64,000 nt of DNA from Manihot esculenta (lineage: Eukaryota > Streptophyta > Magnoliopsida > Malpighiales > Euphorbiaceae), in assembly GCF_001659605.2 (NCBI RefSeq), contig NC_035164.2, positions 20,988,000-21,051,999 on the forward strand, read 5' to 3'. A program made the translations under genes and the position numbers. How positions within the stretch are numbered: the stretch's first letter is position 1; each line of letters opens with the position of its first letter. This document shows, in pieces, positions 34,374-47,234 of the stretch. The notes under the pieces are model-generated. The model had not been told where the DNA came from. It ran no database searches and saw only the letters and a list, made by a program, of their open reading frames with translations.

Positions 34374-34844
34374 TAGGGCTGAGCAGAATCCGGTTCAAAC
34401 CGAAAAAACCGACCGAACCGAACCAATTTAAAAATTTGGTTCGGTTTTTTATACATTTCGGTTCGGTTCGGTTTTAAATTTCAGAAATTCCGGTTATTTC
34501 GGTTCGGTTCGATTTTGATCAGAAAAAAACCGAAAAAACCGAACCGAACCGATTAGGGATAATAATATATTTTTTCAATAATATAGAGAAATTAAATTAT
34601 ATTAAAATTAAAATATTTTAATTAAATTTTAAAATACTAAAAATAAAGAGTAAAAAATTAAAAAAATATTAAAAATCGAAACCGATCAAACCGAACCGAA
34701 CCGAACCGAATCAGACCGGTTCGGTTCGATTCGGTTTCTGACCAAAATCGGTTCGGTTCGGTTTTCATAAAAATTAAAATTTCGGTTTTTGGTTTATTCG
34801 GTTCGGTTCGGTTTTGAACCGAACCGACCGAATGCTCACCCCTG
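34374..34844. mobile_element. 471-bp hAT-like MITE, copy 1
   Basis: It starts TAGGGCTGAGCA and ends TGCTCACCCCTG, imperfect terminal inverted repeats. It is flanked by a perfect 8-bp duplication GTTATGGG (34366-34373 and 34845-34852). The interior is built of CCGAACCGAA/TTCGGTTCGG repeats on both arms around an AT-rich centre, so it can fold into a long hairpin. It is non-coding. The 8-bp duplication and end motif point to hAT-type transposition. Confidence 0.92.
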
Positions 34845-34852
34845 GTTATGGG

Positions 34853-36165
34853 ATACTATTTATAATAGAAATAAAACCCTAATATGCAAAATTATTAAAA
34901 TATCTAAAAAAATAATTAAAATACAAAATTGACCCTCTAAACGATAAAATTTTTATATCAAACTTTGTGATAAGCCTACAACTTTTATCACACTTTTAAA
35001 AATTGTGCGTCTCGAAATTCACTTTCCGAAAAGCTATCGTGTATCGTGGGTCCGTGACAGTAGGCACAAAAGATAAGAACTGAACATGAGAATTCATGAA
35101 CAGGCTACTTATTTTATTCTAAGGGCAAAATAATAATTATATATTATCATCGACACCATCGTTATAATAATTCTCACCTCCCTTGTAGACAAGGGGGACG
35201 GTCTACAAGAAATGAAGGTACAGCTCAAGATCTCCGTAGACCTTCGGTAGCAAACTGGGCCCAACTCCTACTGGTGGCCAACTAGTCACTCCCCCCCTAA
35301 AGAGCCTTAGGAACAACTTGGTTTGTGGTAGGAGGAGATATCAATATGTCTCAGATGACACACCCCCTAAATAAATAATCTAAAGGGAATTTCAGATATC
35401 TGACACGGCTCTTTACTTACTAATATTTTACACTAATTTATCACAATATTATTTTCCAAACACTCTACTGTTAGAAAATTACAGTTTTGGTCCCTGAAAT
35501 TCTAGGACCCTAACATATCGGACGTCGGCAGCAAAAGTTAGGTCCGGTTCAAGTCTACCGTAAAGTTTAAGACTAGTTGCTCCATATAACTAAATTATAC
35601 AAAAGTAAAATGTGATAGATTAAATTATCATAATGCAACATAATGACTTTTTTATTAATAAAAGAAAATTTAAAGGGAATTAAATGGTTTCTTATTAAAA
35701 AGGTATTAAATTGTAATTTTAATTAAGTACTTCAAGTTATATTATAAACTATCCATCAACAATTATGGAATTATGGTTGAAAGATTATAAAGTTTTTTGT
35801 TGTAACATTTTAATATTTATTGCACTTATTAATCTAACTTAAGTTTAAGTTTTTAAAGTTTTTATTAATATAATTTAAGTTATTTAAGTTAGATTTAATT
35901 AACTTATTTAATTAAGTGTAAATTAATTTAAGTTAAGGGTTAAAGGTTTCTATATAAATAGGTGAGCTTCAATCTATCATATATAATATTTTCTAAAAAC
36001 TAATAAATTAAGAGAGTTTATAGTAAAAAAAAAAAAAGAAGATATTTTTGGGTGGAGCTTTGGATTCATCCACTAGTATAGAGTTGGATTGAATCACATT
36101 GTAAAATTGTTGAGTTATTGTATTCTGAGGGAGACAAGTCAATAAAAAAGGTCTCTTACATCGGT
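34853..36165. other. Noncoding repeat-like sequence, unclassified
   Basis: 35040-35400 is more GC-rich (for example CTTGTAGACAAGGGGGACGG) than its surroundings and looks like part of an LTR or other repeat, but no ends are visible. The remainder is AT-rich with no gene. Confidence 0.4.
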
Positions 36166-36335
36166 AGGGGTGTAAATGAACTAAATCGTTCGTGAGCTAC
36201 TCGAGATTCGATTCGATAAAAGCTCAATCGGACTCGACTTGATTTTTAAACGAGCCAAACTCGAGCTTAATTTTTAGGCTCGTTTATCCTGAGCTCCATA
36301 GTATTCCGCTCGTTAAGACTCGTGAGCTCAGCTCA
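36166..36335. mobile_element. Possible MITE fragment (GGGGTGTAAAT type)
   Basis: It begins TAGGGGTGTAAATGAAC and contains CTCGAGATTCGATTCGA, AACGAGCCAAACTCGAGC and GCTCGTTAAGACTCGTGAGC blocks. These are like dispersed plant repeats built of GAGCTCG words. The other end and a target duplication are not clear. Confidence 0.35.
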
Positions 36336-36954
36336 TTTCTAAGTTCATGACCAGGTTCGCAAATAGGCTCATGAACAGTCTCCTTAAGTAGGCTGATATT
36401 ATTATCATAAGAGATCATAAGAGAAATAAACTCAAATCCTGCATGAATGATTTTTTCTAGGGGACTTATATTCTTAAATATGAGCAACTAAATTCTTTTC
36501 CTAGGAGACTTGATATAGTTTAGATTATTGATTTTCTTTAATTTATTTGAGTTGATTTTCTTTATTTATCTATTATTCAATTCTTGAGATTATTGTTTTT
36601 GAGTACCTATGGGATGCATGAATGATTTTATCCTGAGATTAATACTGGGAGAGAATATTTTGAGATTGAATTGTGAGTTGAATACCACAACAATATTAAT
36701 TGAATTGGGAATAAAGATTTGACCTATGGAGGCTTAGATAAAATAATCATAATGTTTGAAAAATTAATTAAAGTGTTATCATATTATTGGGAGATAGACT
36801 ATAACTTTTAGTTAATTAATTTGATCTTACTTGAGAGAGATGATCAATTATCTTAGGTTTATTTGCTCTAGATTTAGTAATTAAAATTGAATTGTTAACC
36901 AAATGAATTAATTAAATAGTAAAATCAAGATACCCTAGTACTTAATATTAATAT

Positions 36955-37670
36955 TGTTGCTCTGATACTACTTGTACTTGCTCGATACTACTTGTAGTTA
37001 CTCAAGGCTTAAACTCCAATCTCCAATGAGCAACGTAACAGAAACAATATAAAATAAAGAAAAGAAAGATCGAGAAAAAATAGAGAAGAAGAAGACATAG
37101 AGAGATTTACGAGTTCGGATCGATCTTTGAAGATCGTCCTACGTCTCAGAAGAAGGAGTCCTTTATTTATGATGGGTTACAAAGAAGAGAACAACTACAT
37201 GAGTACAAGCTCGATTACAGATCAACAAATGGCCGAAAAACAATCTCTGCACTTTTTTGCTTCGCGCTCACTTTTTTCTCACACAAAACAAAGGAATGTT
37301 TGTTCCTTAAATAACAGACTTGATGACCTTGGCCCCATGAAAAAGACTGAAAAGCTCCTCAATTCTTTAATGAGATCGAAAAAAAAAACATCGTCGTTCC
37401 TTTCCTCCTAATCTTCTTAGACATTCCTAGAACTTTAAAGAATCCGTGTATTCTAAGCTTCGGGGAACTCTAAGCCTTCTTTCATCAGGCCTGCCTTACT
37501 CAGCCCTGCTTCCATCAGGCAGGTCGGCCCTTCAGCAAATCATGGTCATCACACCTCATCACCTCGTTTGATCATCTGCCAGGTCGTCTACTGTTCGTCT
37601 GATCTCTCTCTATTTTTGTCCAGAAGTTTCGAGCACTTTTAAAGAATTCGAGTATCAGTCCTTCAATTAG
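36955..37670 (-). mobile_element. Probable Ty1/copia LTR remnant
   Basis: GCTCTGATACTACTTG (about 36959) is a degraded reverse complement of a tRNA-Met primer-binding site. To its right, the minus strand reads as a U5/R-like region (AAATCTCTCTATGTCTTC-like), then a GC-richer block with TCTTCAAAGATCGATCC. The ORF across 37127-37411 lies inside it and matches nothing. Ends are not defined. Confidence 0.4.
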
Positions 37671-37768
37671 TTTAGACATTTTTTTTGTTCTTTTTTTCTT
37701 CTTTAATTGTATAGATGTTATATTTACTTTTTTAAAATTATTTTTATATTAAATTTCCTTGTTCTATT

Positions 37769-38583
37769 GTGGGGTATTTATGTCTCGTCAATATATCTTC
37801 ACAAGTTTTATTCAATAACACTTGCAACTATTTTAAGCTACTTTGGGAAAGATTTAATGAATTAGTTAGAAACAAGGCTAGAAGAGTTATAGAAACAAGG
37901 CTAGAAGAGTTAGTTGCATCGATATCTAAGATCACTGTAGAATTCATAGAAGAAACAAAAATTAATTTTCAGAGTCAACAAGAAGCTATAAAAAATTTAG
38001 AGGTACAATTTGAGAAGTTGGTTAATGTAGTGACCAATATGGAGTCAGTGCTTTCTTGAAGGTGAGCCAACAACAACAATGATAGGTGAAGAAATATATG
38101 CAATAAACAATATGGAGAAAGAATGCTTACATGAAGAGGATGTAATAATAGCACTGAATTAGAAGAATATTTTGAGCAACTCCTCAATATAGTAACCAAT
38201 ATGGAGAGAAAAAGTGCTTATTTAAAGAGGATGTGATAATACCATTAGTGGACGAAGAAACATGTAAGACCATCAATTTGAGCTCATTGATGGTCGTACC
38301 ATATGTACCACTTGAAGATCCTTATTTTTCAATAGCATCATCTTCATTTTATAATATTCTCGAAAAGCTGAAACAGAAATTAAAGTTCCTTTTCCTAGCT
38401 TATTTTTTAAAACCAAGTGTTATTTATACTATGAACAGAATTGTTACAAATCTTGTCAATCTTGAAGACATCATAAATGAATATTCACATGTAGTGTCAT
38501 TTGACACTTGCTGTAGATGGAAGCCGCTCTTTGACGAGTACTTGTATACTGTAGCTAAAAACTATAAATTAAGTGCTTTTTGA
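37769..38583 (+). pseudogene. Decayed Gag-like coding fragments
   Basis: Two short frames (37769-38059 and 38233-38583), separated by stops, are richer in coding-like composition than their surroundings. The first contains a coiled-coil stretch ending SQQEAIKNLEVQFEKL, which resembles the NLEVQ segment of Athila/Tat Gag proteins. The second is unrecognised. They could be remnants of one retroelement ORF; support is weak. Confidence 0.3.
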
Positions 38584-38754
38584 AAGGCAATCTAAGTTTT
38601 AATTTTGTTTTATTTTTTATTCTTATTTCTTTATTTCTATTTTTATTTAATCTCCTAAACTATTTTGACAATTATTATTTTATGAAATTGACTTTTAATA
38701 ATATTTATAGTAGAAAAAACTCTTTTGTGACATGCAAACCCATAAAAAAAATAA

Positions 38755-39800
38755 TACCTCAAAATAAGTGATGAGTTGTCACTACAGAATATGTCCACAT
38801 GATAAGGATATGATAAGTGAGTAATGCGATCCCATCCGAGAAAAAGAAGATTTGGACACCTTAACACCTAGTTCATCATTAAGACTCGTCCTCTCCCGGA
38901 GAAGACGAGTCTTGGCACAAAGTCACTATTATCAGGCATAATCCATCGTATCCAGTGATAGGGCTGAGCAGAATCCGGTTCAAACCGAAAAAATCGACCG
39001 AACCGAACCAATTTGAAAATTTGGTTCGGTTTTTTATACATTTCGGTTCGGTTCGGTTCGGTTTTAAATTTCAGAAATTCCAGTTATTTCGGTTCGGTTC
39101 GGTTTTGATCAGAAAAAAACCGAAAAAACCGAACCGAACCGATTAGGGATAATAATATATTTTTTCAATAATATAGAGAAATTAAATTATATTAAAATTA
39201 AAATATTTTAATTAAATTTTAAAATACTAAAAATAAAGAGTAAAAAATTAAAAAAATATTAAAAATCGAAACCGATCAAACCGAACCGAACTGAATCAGA
39301 CCGGTTCGGTTCGATTCGGTTTCTGATCAAAATCGATTCGGTTCGGTTTTCATAAAAACTAAAATTTCGATTTTCGGTTTATTCAGTTCGGTTCGATTTT
39401 GAACCGAACCGACCGAATGCTCACCCCTATCCAGTGAGGACGAGTCTTGTCACAAAGTCACCGTTATCAGGTATAATTCATTGTATCCCCATTACGCCGA
39501 TAATTGTGGGATCACCAACTTATTAACCGACAACCTCACTTATCAAGTAGCAGGCCATAACACCATCGGATTACCGAAAAATGCTATATTTATCTCCACT
39601 TTCTTACAGTATAAAAGAAGAAGAATCACAAAGAAAAAGAATCACAGAGGAAAATGTACGTTATTCTCTTATACTTCTTAAATTCTAAGCAATACATTGC
39701 ATTCACCCCTTTTTCAGGATATTGACCGAGCCTCAGAACAACTTCTGTGAGCATCCACCACCATCTCACATACTCTCTCTTGCAGGTCTAGCCAATTATA
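38755..39800 (+). mobile_element. LTR-like repeat related to 8513-9040, split by a MITE
   Basis: It shares ordered blocks with 8513-9040: GATGAGTTGTCAC, AAGACTCGTCCTCTCC, CCCCATTACGCC, CAGTATAAAAG (about 39607) and ACCATCTCACATACTCTCTCTTGCA. The MITE at 38959-39429 is inserted inside it. An internal duplication around GACGAGTCTTG occurs at about 38905 and 39439. No attached coding region is seen. Confidence 0.6.
38959..39429. mobile_element. 471-bp hAT-like MITE, copy 2
   Basis: It runs TAGGGCTGAGCA to TGCTCACCCCTA and is flanked by the 8-bp duplication TCCAGTGA (38951-38958 and 39430-39437). It is almost identical to copy 1 and exactly the same length, though internal CCGAA repeat numbers differ slightly. 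It has clearly jumped into the LTR-like repeat, so it is younger than that repeat. Confidence 0.93.
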
Positions 39801-40798
39801 GCACAAATATGATTACATTAAGTAACATAATGATTTAATATAATATTTACTATAAAATTTATTTTTTAAATTAAATTATCTAACCCATCAACTATAAAAA
39901 CAATATTTCCATTTCACTTTTCATAAATTTAAATAATCTAATCTATTATCCATAAAAATAATATTTGATTTATATTTAAATATTTTTAAATTTAAATTAT
40001 CTAACCTATTACCCATTAAATTTATATTTTTTAAAATTAAATTATTTTTTAAATTTAAATAGTTCATGAAACTCATTAATTGATAAAACATTACTTATAA
40101 AATACTTTTATTTATAAAAATTTAAAATTTATTTCACTAAGTTTAACAAATAATTTCAATTATATAAATAGATTAGAAACTAATTAAGTGAGATAATTAT
40201 TTCTTAATAATAAAAGTAGTGTATAAAATTAAATTACACAATAAATAAATATTTTAAAAAATACGTGTTCGAGTTGAAATTTTAAAGATGAAAAATAAAT
40301 ATTTTAGATTAAGAGGTAGAAAATGGATGGAATAAAATAAAATAAATAATTAAAATTAAATAAATTAAATAGTATCGAAGGTGGATAAAGATTTATTTGA
40401 TAAAAAAATTATAAAATTTAATTTTATTAAATACAAAATATTTTAATAGAATAATTTTGAAATAAAAATTAATTAATAAATTTTTTAAATATATATGGAT
40501 TTAATAATAATTTTTTATGCTATATGTAAAATTACCTAAACACTCCTACATAATTTAAAATTTTTTAAGATGGCCATAGCCCCCTTGTCCATGCTGGCTC
40601 CATTCTTGTACGAGACCCAATAAGTTTAAACCGCTACCATATGTTAGTCATATATTCCGGAGCATACCATAGTGTTTTATCTTGTGAATATTAATTTCCA
40701 TAATGAAAATATTTCTTAATAATTTAATAGGTTTAAATTGCAGAAAATAGCCCATTAGTGGTTTTCTAGAATGTTTATTCTTAATATCGCATATAAAA
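39801..40798. other. AT-rich noncoding sequence
   Basis: No gene or transposon end is recognised. Confidence 0.6.
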
Positions 40799-41279
40799 CA
40801 CTATAAAATTCTACTGGAATAGTAATTGATTTTAGAAATGAATTAAAATTCGTTATTAATTAATAATGGAATTAAAAATCTGTATTAAATTTATAAGGTA
40901 TTATGAAATCTGTAACTAAATCTATTATTGAAACATAAAAAATAAATATATTTATAAATTTAGTAATAAATTTTAAAATTTATAAATCTTCATATTTTTT
41001 TATTTAGTAACAGATTTAACCCATCATAAAATTTACTATTAATTTAAAATTTTAGTAGTGAGTTCTAAAATTTATTAAATTTTAGAAAATAATATCCACT
41101 TTTTATTTTTAAAATCTTGCATTTTCTTTATAATTTAATAATAAATTTTATCCGTTATTAAATTTATTGCTAAACAGATTCCAAAATCCATTATAAAATT
41201 TTAAAGTAAAATACCTTTTTATTTTTAAACCCTGCATCTTTTTAAAATTAATTAATAGAATAAATTTTATATTAATTCA

Positions 41280-41825
41280 CATATTTATATACCTATTTAC
41301 CTCATCTTATAATTCTTTTTCATCTTCTCATTTTCTTCCTAAATTTTTTCATTTTATTTTCTGTTCCCCAGATTATTTACTCATTCTCTATTTTTTTTCT
41401 CATTCATCTTCTCTCATTTCCTCATATTTTCTTTCATTTTATTCCATTTTCTATTCATGTCCCTTCCTTTTTCTCTTTCTCTTTTTTTTTTTTTTAATTT
41501 TCTTCCTTTTCTATGTATCTCTTCTTTTTTCTTTTTCCATTTTCTCTTCCATTCTATATCATTTTCTCATTTTTTTTGTTTTTTTTCTCATATTTCCTTC
41601 ATTTTTCTTTTGTTTTCTTCCATTTTCTCTCAATTTCTCTTTTTTTATTTTCTCTTCATAATTCTCACATTTTCTTCCTTTTCTTTCATTTTTTTTCATT
41701 TTCTCTCCATTTTTTTTCTTATTTTTAATTTCCTTTTTTCTCACTTTGTCTTTATATGTCTATTATAATTTTCTTCTATTTCCTTTCTTTTTCTTTATTT
41801 TCTCTCATTTTCTTTTACTTTTTTT
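41280..41825 (+). repeat. Pyrimidine-rich low-complexity tract 1
   Basis: About 540 bp of TTTTCT/CATTTTCTC words, nearly free of G on the plus strand. Reading frames across it encode only Phe/Ser/Leu/Ile runs and are not genes. Confidence 0.85.
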
Positions 41826-42834
41826 AATAAGTGTTAGAATCCATTACTAAATTAATAACTAATTTATTACTAGATTTTGAATAATAATACTGCCATTTTA
41901 ATATTGGAATCTTATATTGTTCTTTTTAATTTAGTAACAATTTAAATCTATTATCATATCTATTATTAATTCAAAAATTAATAACGGATTAAATTCGTTG
42001 CTAAATTTTAGATAAAAATGCTGCCATTTTATTTTTAGAATTCTACATTTTTCTTTTTTATTTAATAACAGTTATAAAATCTATTATTAATTTGAAAGTT
42101 AGTAACGGTTTCATAATCTATAAACAAATTTATTTTTTTTTATTTTTAAACTCTTGCCTTTTATTTTAATTTAGTAATAATAATAAATTTAATATATTAC
42201 TAAATTCATTATCAAATCTAAAAAATTCATAATGGATTCTAAAGTTCATTATTAAATTTTATACTAAAATATCATCTTTTATTTTTAAAAACTCTTATTT
42301 TTCTTTTAAATTTAGTAATAAATTCAATCACCTACTAAATCTGTTACTTATATACCTACACATCCCATCTTATTTTTGTTGTAAAAAAATATATATTTTA
42401 AAAAGATATTTCTTTACCTATAAATACTATTTTTGACCTTTCAAATATTTTAGATCTCAAATATAATTATTTTATTCGATAAAATTTTACGGTCGTTGAA
42501 AATTTTATCTGTGAGATTTTTTGGCTATTACAAATTTGATATTTAAATTTACTATTAAATCTAATCGTTATAATTTTATGCAGATTTAATTATATTATCT
42601 CAAGATTTTTATATCAGCTTACAACAGTAGTTTTTTATTATAAATAGCATATACTCTCACAAAGGAAATCACTCACATCTCTACTTTATTTATTCACTTT
42701 TATATATTTTTTACTGAATTATAAATTAAAAATAAATTATTATTGTTCTGATCTTGAAAAATTAAAATTTCAAAAAAATATGTTTTATACTGGAATTACA
42801 AAATAAAATTTTGATAACAGTGTCCTAACACGAC

Positions 42835-43490
42835 TCAAATCTTATCATTCTGTCCTATTTATTCAACAATTTTATCATTTCATTTATCTAATTTTTCATC
42901 CTCTCCTTATTTTCCTCCTACCTTATTATTTATTTTCCAAATTATTTTTCTCTTCTCTATTTTCTTTTTCATTTTTCTTTGCTTTTCTCTCATTTTATTC
43001 TAATTTTCTTTCATCTTCTTCCATTTTCTCTCATTTTTTCTTCAATTTCTATCATTGTTTCCTTTTCCTCTCTTTTTTTGTTCATTTTCTTCCTTTTCTC
43101 TTATAATCTTTTTCTTTCATTTTCTTCAATTTCTTTTCCATTTTTCTCATTTTTTTCTTCCCTTATCTATTATTTTCTCTTCCTTTTTCTCTTATTTTCT
43201 TTCATTTTCTTTCCTTTTCTTTCATATTCGCTTCCTTTTTTCTAAAATTTTCTCTCGATTTCTCTTCTTGATTCTTCATTTTCTCTCCATCTTTCTCTCA
43301 TTTTCTTTCATTTTCTTTTTTCCCTTATTTTCTCTTTTTTTTTCATTTTCTGTAATTTTTCCCCTTTTTTCTCATTTTCTTTTCATTGTTCTTCTATTTT
43401 CTTTCCTTTTTTTTTTCTTCATTTTCTCTTCTTTTTTCTCATTTTCTTTATTCTTTCATTTTTTAATTTCCTTATTTATTTTATAATGAA
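42835..43490 (+). repeat. Pyrimidine-rich low-complexity tract 2
   Basis: Same composition and words as tract 1 (for example CATTTTCTCTCATTTT). The left borders of the two tracts also look alike, suggesting an old duplication. It is followed by an (AT)n run at about 43539-43564. Confidence 0.85.
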
Positions 43491-45821
43491 TTTTCTCATA
43501 AAATTAATATAATTTAAAATACTGAAAATAATATTTTTACATATATATATATATATATATATATACTCAAAATTAGTATTATATTCAAATTTTTATATTT
43601 TTTTATTTTATTAAATTAGTAATTAATAATCCATTACTAAATTCATTAACAAATTTAATTTCATGATATTTTTATTTTTTAAAATTTTTTATCAAATTAG
43701 TATGAAATACATTAATAAATTTCAGTACTAATCTATTGTAAAATGAGTAATGTATAGTTAAATCTATTAATATTGAATTAATAACGAGATTTATAGTAAC
43801 AGAAGCAAATCCACTACTAATCCATTACTAAAAGCATTAGTAACCGATTTTTTATGGATTAATTAATAATGGAAAAATATGGTACTAATAAGGAAAATAT
43901 TGTAGTAAAATGCCATTAATTTATCCATAGTCGAGGATGCCTTACTAGATAAAATTTATCCGATCAAAATGTCATATATTTCTATCTCCATAGATTAGTA
44001 TGAGATAGTAATAGGTGTGGAATAGTGAGTTTCATGACATAGAACATGAAGTATGCTTAGATACTAGATCGCTACAGCCCTTATGCGAAGTATGACTTAT
44101 TAGGTAGGTGTTGACTCAAGTCAGTTATATATAGATGTAAGTCTTTAGTAAAGACGAGATTTGTTATTTTTAATAAATAAAAATGAAATTCTAATAATAA
44201 TAAAGTCTTTAATTAAAGCAAATAAACTTAATAAGAAACCAATTTCTGATAACAAGTATTTGTTATCAAGAATTAGAACTAAATTAGCCACATGATTTAA
44301 AGCACATGGAATTGACATTTGCCATGATTCTAGCTTATATTGGAATTTAATATCAAGGGGATTTTAGTGCATGTTGATTATGATCATGGTACTATAAAAA
44401 TGGATAAAAATTTATTCATTACTAATTAGGTAGTTATGGTATATTATGCTAGGCGACAATCATAACTTATGAAGACCAAAAATAGTGTTAGGAAATTTCT
44501 TGCTCTACTTATAATAGAAAAGAATTTTTATAAATATCAAATAATGGATATTCACATTGCCAATTAGTATTAAATCTAGAAAGTCACCCACAATAGATTA
44601 ATGCATTTTATTTACAACTATATTTGCAAGGTTCCGAAAATAAGTTGAAATCAAATTCAAAGATGGTTATAAAATTAATAGAAATTGATATATGTCTAAA
44701 ATATATAGATTATAAATAGGTTTACGAAGGAAGAATTGATTTTCATAATATTAAAATTATTTCTAAAATTTAAAGAGTTAAATGAAGGCCTTATTTTATG
44801 TTAGACATAAAATAAAAGTTGCGGTCCTACTTATTACCTTTGAAAGATAATGGATTTCTCTACACCTTATAGGCTTGATACTGAAAGAAGTTGTTGGGCT
44901 TAAAGAATTTGACCCATTATGTTGACTTTTGAATAGTGGACTTAATAGGAGGCTTATGTGGCTTGGGATGTGTCTTCATATGATAAGGACACGTGTCTCT
45001 TACCTAAGTTTAATGATAAGTGTCATTAACCATTGCCATGTGTCAAAAAAGTTGAGTAAATGATTTCTATCATTTTCTACTAAATGACTTAAGAAGAAAA
45101 CTTTATGGATTTAAAAATCTAGGTGGAAGGACACATGGAAAAAGCTTGCTATGTATTGCCTTAAGATGAGGTGAGAGAATGAGCGGAAGTTCTCTAACCC
45201 TTGAAGTTATTAGGGTAGGGGTTAGAATAATCCTTAAATATATATTCTCATCTTCCACCCTATTGCATGTGGGTTAGATATTAAGAGAGAAGTTTTTTCT
45301 TCCTTCCAAGCTCTTCTTCAATAGTTTCTCCAAGTATTTTGATGTAGAGAGAGTGAAGCCATTACTAAGATAATTCTTTCTTTTCCATTTTTTTCTAAAG
45401 TTATTACCCTCAAGTCCTAGCTTAGAAGAATTGTTACTCAAGATTTACTACATCCAACCTAGTGAAAGAAGCCCAACTTTATGTGTTGTTAATGTTTGTA
45501 AAAGGAGCATAGGGAGAGGTCATCTAAAACTTGATTACATTGATTGTGTTTTATGAAGCTGCCAAATCACCAAATGGATTTGATCCTCTTAAAGAAATAA
45601 TTATTATGGCATGTTGGATTATTTTATGCATGTGTTGAATGTATGTTTATGTTTCTTTACTTAATTATATATTTTTGTTTATAGTAGGAGAATTTTAATG
45701 TTTTGTGATACAATAGTTGTATTGCCACAACTATGGGATGATTATGTTAGTGTAAATGCTTGTATTTTGAAAATTTTAAAATTTTCCCTCAGCCCATGCT
45801 CTCACTGCATTTCTCTCTTAA

Positions 45822-46007
45822 TTGGTATCAAGATACCACTTTATTTCGTATTTGACAACTTCTTTTGCAACTTTTAAGTTTGAAAGATTTTTGTTTGTTA
45901 AATTGAAGGAAATATTAGAAAAAAGAGGATTAGATGGTTTTATTGGGAATTACACGAGTTGGCCTTCAACCCATATAAGCCATTCTTTGTACACCATTTT
46001 ATTCTAA
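45822..46007 (+). pseudogene. Copia Gag-like N-terminal remnant
   Basis: A 61-codon frame right after the candidate primer-binding site. It contains TSFATFKFERF and VKLKEILEKRGLDGFIG, which recall the start of copia Gag proteins (a Phe-rich segment, then a helix with a Gly end). It is too short and degenerate for certainty. Confidence 0.3.
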
Positions 46008-46642
46008 AGGAGAAAATGGGTAGAATATGTGTTTTCTTAGTTATACAAGTCTAACTCGAGTAACATTTTATCAAGAAAATTTTTAGGCTAAAGATGTTTG
46101 CACTATGTGTTGGTAGAAAGGAGCATAGATTAGACTTGTGTTTTATTTTAAAAACATGGATCTAATTAATATTTGATACTAAAATATGCAAATGTTAAAT
46201 TTTAAGATCAACTCTTTCTCCATAATATTGAATTAAAGTATTTAATTTATTTCATAATGGTTTTATTCAAATGAATGTGATTTCAAGTTGAATAAACAAT
46301 AATATTTGATGTTTATTGAATGGAAATGTTCCATTATTATTTAAGTTTATTATGTTTTTTTTTTTTTGATATCGATGAATGCATGGATTGCATGATGGAT
46401 GATCTTAAACTCTAGAAAACCAATATGATTGTGTATCCTTGTTTGCTTTAGGAAATATAATAGCAAATATTCATTATTCTATTTTTTTTGGTTTCTATGA
46501 TAAAGTAGTTATAATTATTTTTCTAGGTTGTAAAAAAATTCTATTCGTATAAGGGCTTTTGAGCTCTTTAATTTGTAATCTCACTTTGGTATACTAAGGA
46601 ATCAAATGTAATGATATTGAGGAGATACAAAGGAAAAGAAGG

Positions 46643-47005
46643 TCAAGTAGCATGATCATCAAGTGAAAAAGGAAAAGCTCTCAATTTAACAAGTTCTTCA
46701 GTTATGCCTTGCGGCCTCATGGATGAACAAATAATGTTAAATTCTTTTAAGTGCTTGTGTGGATTTGCATTCTCTAAACCTCTAAATTTAGGGAGTAGAT
46801 GAATCAAACCTGTTTTGAGTTCAACAGGAACTGTCAGAGGTGGGTAAGTGATGCAAAGAGGTGTTTGATCACCTATAGGGGCTGCTAACTCTCTCATGGT
46901 CCTTTCTCTTAGCATTGGTGGCCTTATTGCTGGATTTCCTTGTATTAGTTCATCATGGACAACATGTTCAGTATGAGCAGCAGGTTGTGCCACGTTTTTA
47001 GCCAT
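46643..47005 (-). pseudogene. Athila-type Gag N-terminal fragment (120 aa)
   Basis: It contains RTMRELAAP, LIHLLPKFRGLENANPHKHL, CSSMRPQG and KLRAFPFSLDDHA, a strong match in kind to the capsid region of Athila/Tat Gag. It stops at the truncation point where homology ends. An upstream overlapping frame (46945-47178) belongs to the leader. It supplies exactly the Gag half that the non-autonomous element at 9920 lacks. Confidence 0.85.
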
Positions 47006-47217
47006 TTCTGTGGCTTGGTGGTGCGATTAAGAGGATTCAGAAGGATGGTCTGCGATGGGGTGCTCTTCCTGCACAGATTCGAGTTGTGTGGTTTCCCAAA
47101 GTGTGGCAGCTTGCTTACCAAGTCGCCTGATGGTGCGCTCAATTTTCGGATCGTAAGGCAGAGTTTTCTTGTGTCCAAATCTGGTTATGAAAGAAAAATA
47201 AATCAGTTAAATCAAGT

Positions 47218-47234
47218 CCCCGACAACGATGCCA
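47218..47234 (-). other. Primer-binding site of the minus-strand Athila fragment
   Basis: On the minus strand TGGCATCGTTGTCGGGG begins a few bases after the LTR end. It is a two-mismatch variant of the tRNA-Asp complement, consistent with an older, decayed copy. Confidence 0.7.

Larger units (their letters stand above)
40799..43917. mobile_element. Possible decayed non-autonomous CACTA-like element
   Basis: The left end reads CACTATAAAATTC and the right end GGAAAATATTGTAGTA, so the ends are imperfect inverted repeats. Both are next to AAA, a possible 3-bp duplication. The interior has many variants of a TTAGTAACGGATTT/CCGTTACTAA word in both orientations, as in CACTA subterminal repeats. Between them lie two long pyrimidine tracts. 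No transposase is present. Ends and class are tentative. Confidence 0.35.

Noticed and set aside
41457..43486. Several ORFs of 70-143 codons rich in Phe and Ser
   Set aside because: Low-complexity translation of the pyrimidine tracts; stops are rare only because of composition.
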